A stretch of DNA of 7,700 nt from Bacteroides sp. (GTDB lineage: Bacteria; Bacteroidota; Bacteroidia; Bacteroidales; Bacteroidaceae): the NCBI GenBank assembly GCA_021204375.1, contig JAJPZL010000080.1, positions 1-7,700 of the forward strand, in the 5' to 3' direction. Within the stretch, counting starts at the first letter, position 1, and every line of letters starts with the position of its first letter. The notes beneath the pieces are model-generated. The model was not told the DNA's origin, did no database searches, and saw only the letters and a list, made by a program, of their open reading frames with translations. The translations under genes and the position numbers were made by a program. This document shows positions 7,591-7,700 of this stretch, one piece after another.

Positions 7591-7700
7591 ATTCACTAAG
7601 AGTTTTTATTCGAAAGGGTGAAAAAGATGTATGTATCTCATTACTTTTTATATTTAAAAAAATAAAGAACTATAATTCTTATGGAATCCATAGTTGTTTT
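7591..7700. other. AT-rich upstream region of the AraC-family gene
   Basis: This 110-base stretch precedes the regulator on the - strand and should hold its promoter. I found no convincing copy of the Bacteroidetes -7 (TAnnTTTG) and -33 (TTTG) pair. It contains a near-perfect palindrome TATGGAATCCATA (7680-7692, six-base arms around one A), which could be an operator or part of a site that continues past the window edge. No gene is visible. Confidence 0.4.

Noticed and set aside
1..7700. Insertion sequence, CRISPR array, tRNA or recombinase-controlled invertible promoter
   Set aside because: No transposase or recombinase, no regularly spaced repeats, no tRNA-like cloverleaf, and no long inverted repeats flanking a promoter are visible in the window.

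Overview
The window looks like a piece of a Bacteroidales chromosome (Bacteroides/Parabacteroides type). It has moderate GC, no Shine-Dalgarno-like sites before its genes, and a run of lipoproteins of the FimA/Mfa1 (type V) fimbrial superfamily. The genus cannot be fixed from the sequence alone.

Layout: four fimbrial genes lie head to tail on the + strand. They are (1) a major fimbrillin-like subunit, cut by the left edge (2-1146); (2) an Mfa2/FimB-family anchor-like lipoprotein (1242-2123); (3) a fimbrillin-like minor subunit with an extra C-terminal beta domain (2195-3598); and (4) a large, modular, probably tip-located adhesin (3649-6516). A hairpin with a T-run sits between genes 1 and 2 and could lower expression of the accessory genes relative to the major subunit. 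After a strong terminator, a convergent AraC-family regulator lies on the - strand (6739-7590) with its own terminator.

How they would work together: lipoprotein precursors are exported, lipidated and carried to the outer membrane. There, in known type V pili, an Arg-specific protease removes an N-terminal strand and the subunits polymerise by strand exchange. Gene 2 would be the base or length-control component, gene 1 the shaft, and genes 3 and 4 the tip complex. The AraC protein is a plausible but unproven regulator of the locus.

The most striking feature is that no gene is intact as written. When same-frame fragments are joined, gene 1 has a -1 frameshift (about 143-146), gene 2 an in-frame TAG (1524), gene 3 a TAG (3122), gene 4 a TAG (4810) and a TGA (5149), and the AraC gene a TAA (7525-7527, - strand). 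Apart from these lesions the reading frames stay open and protein-like from signal peptide to natural stop. Several of the stops sit where a Trp would be expected, so G-to-A changes on the + strand could explain most or all of them. The options are very recent inactivation, damage or consensus error in the source DNA, or (less likely) recoding or readthrough. All three stop codons are involved and all three also end genes here, which argues against a simple altered genetic code.
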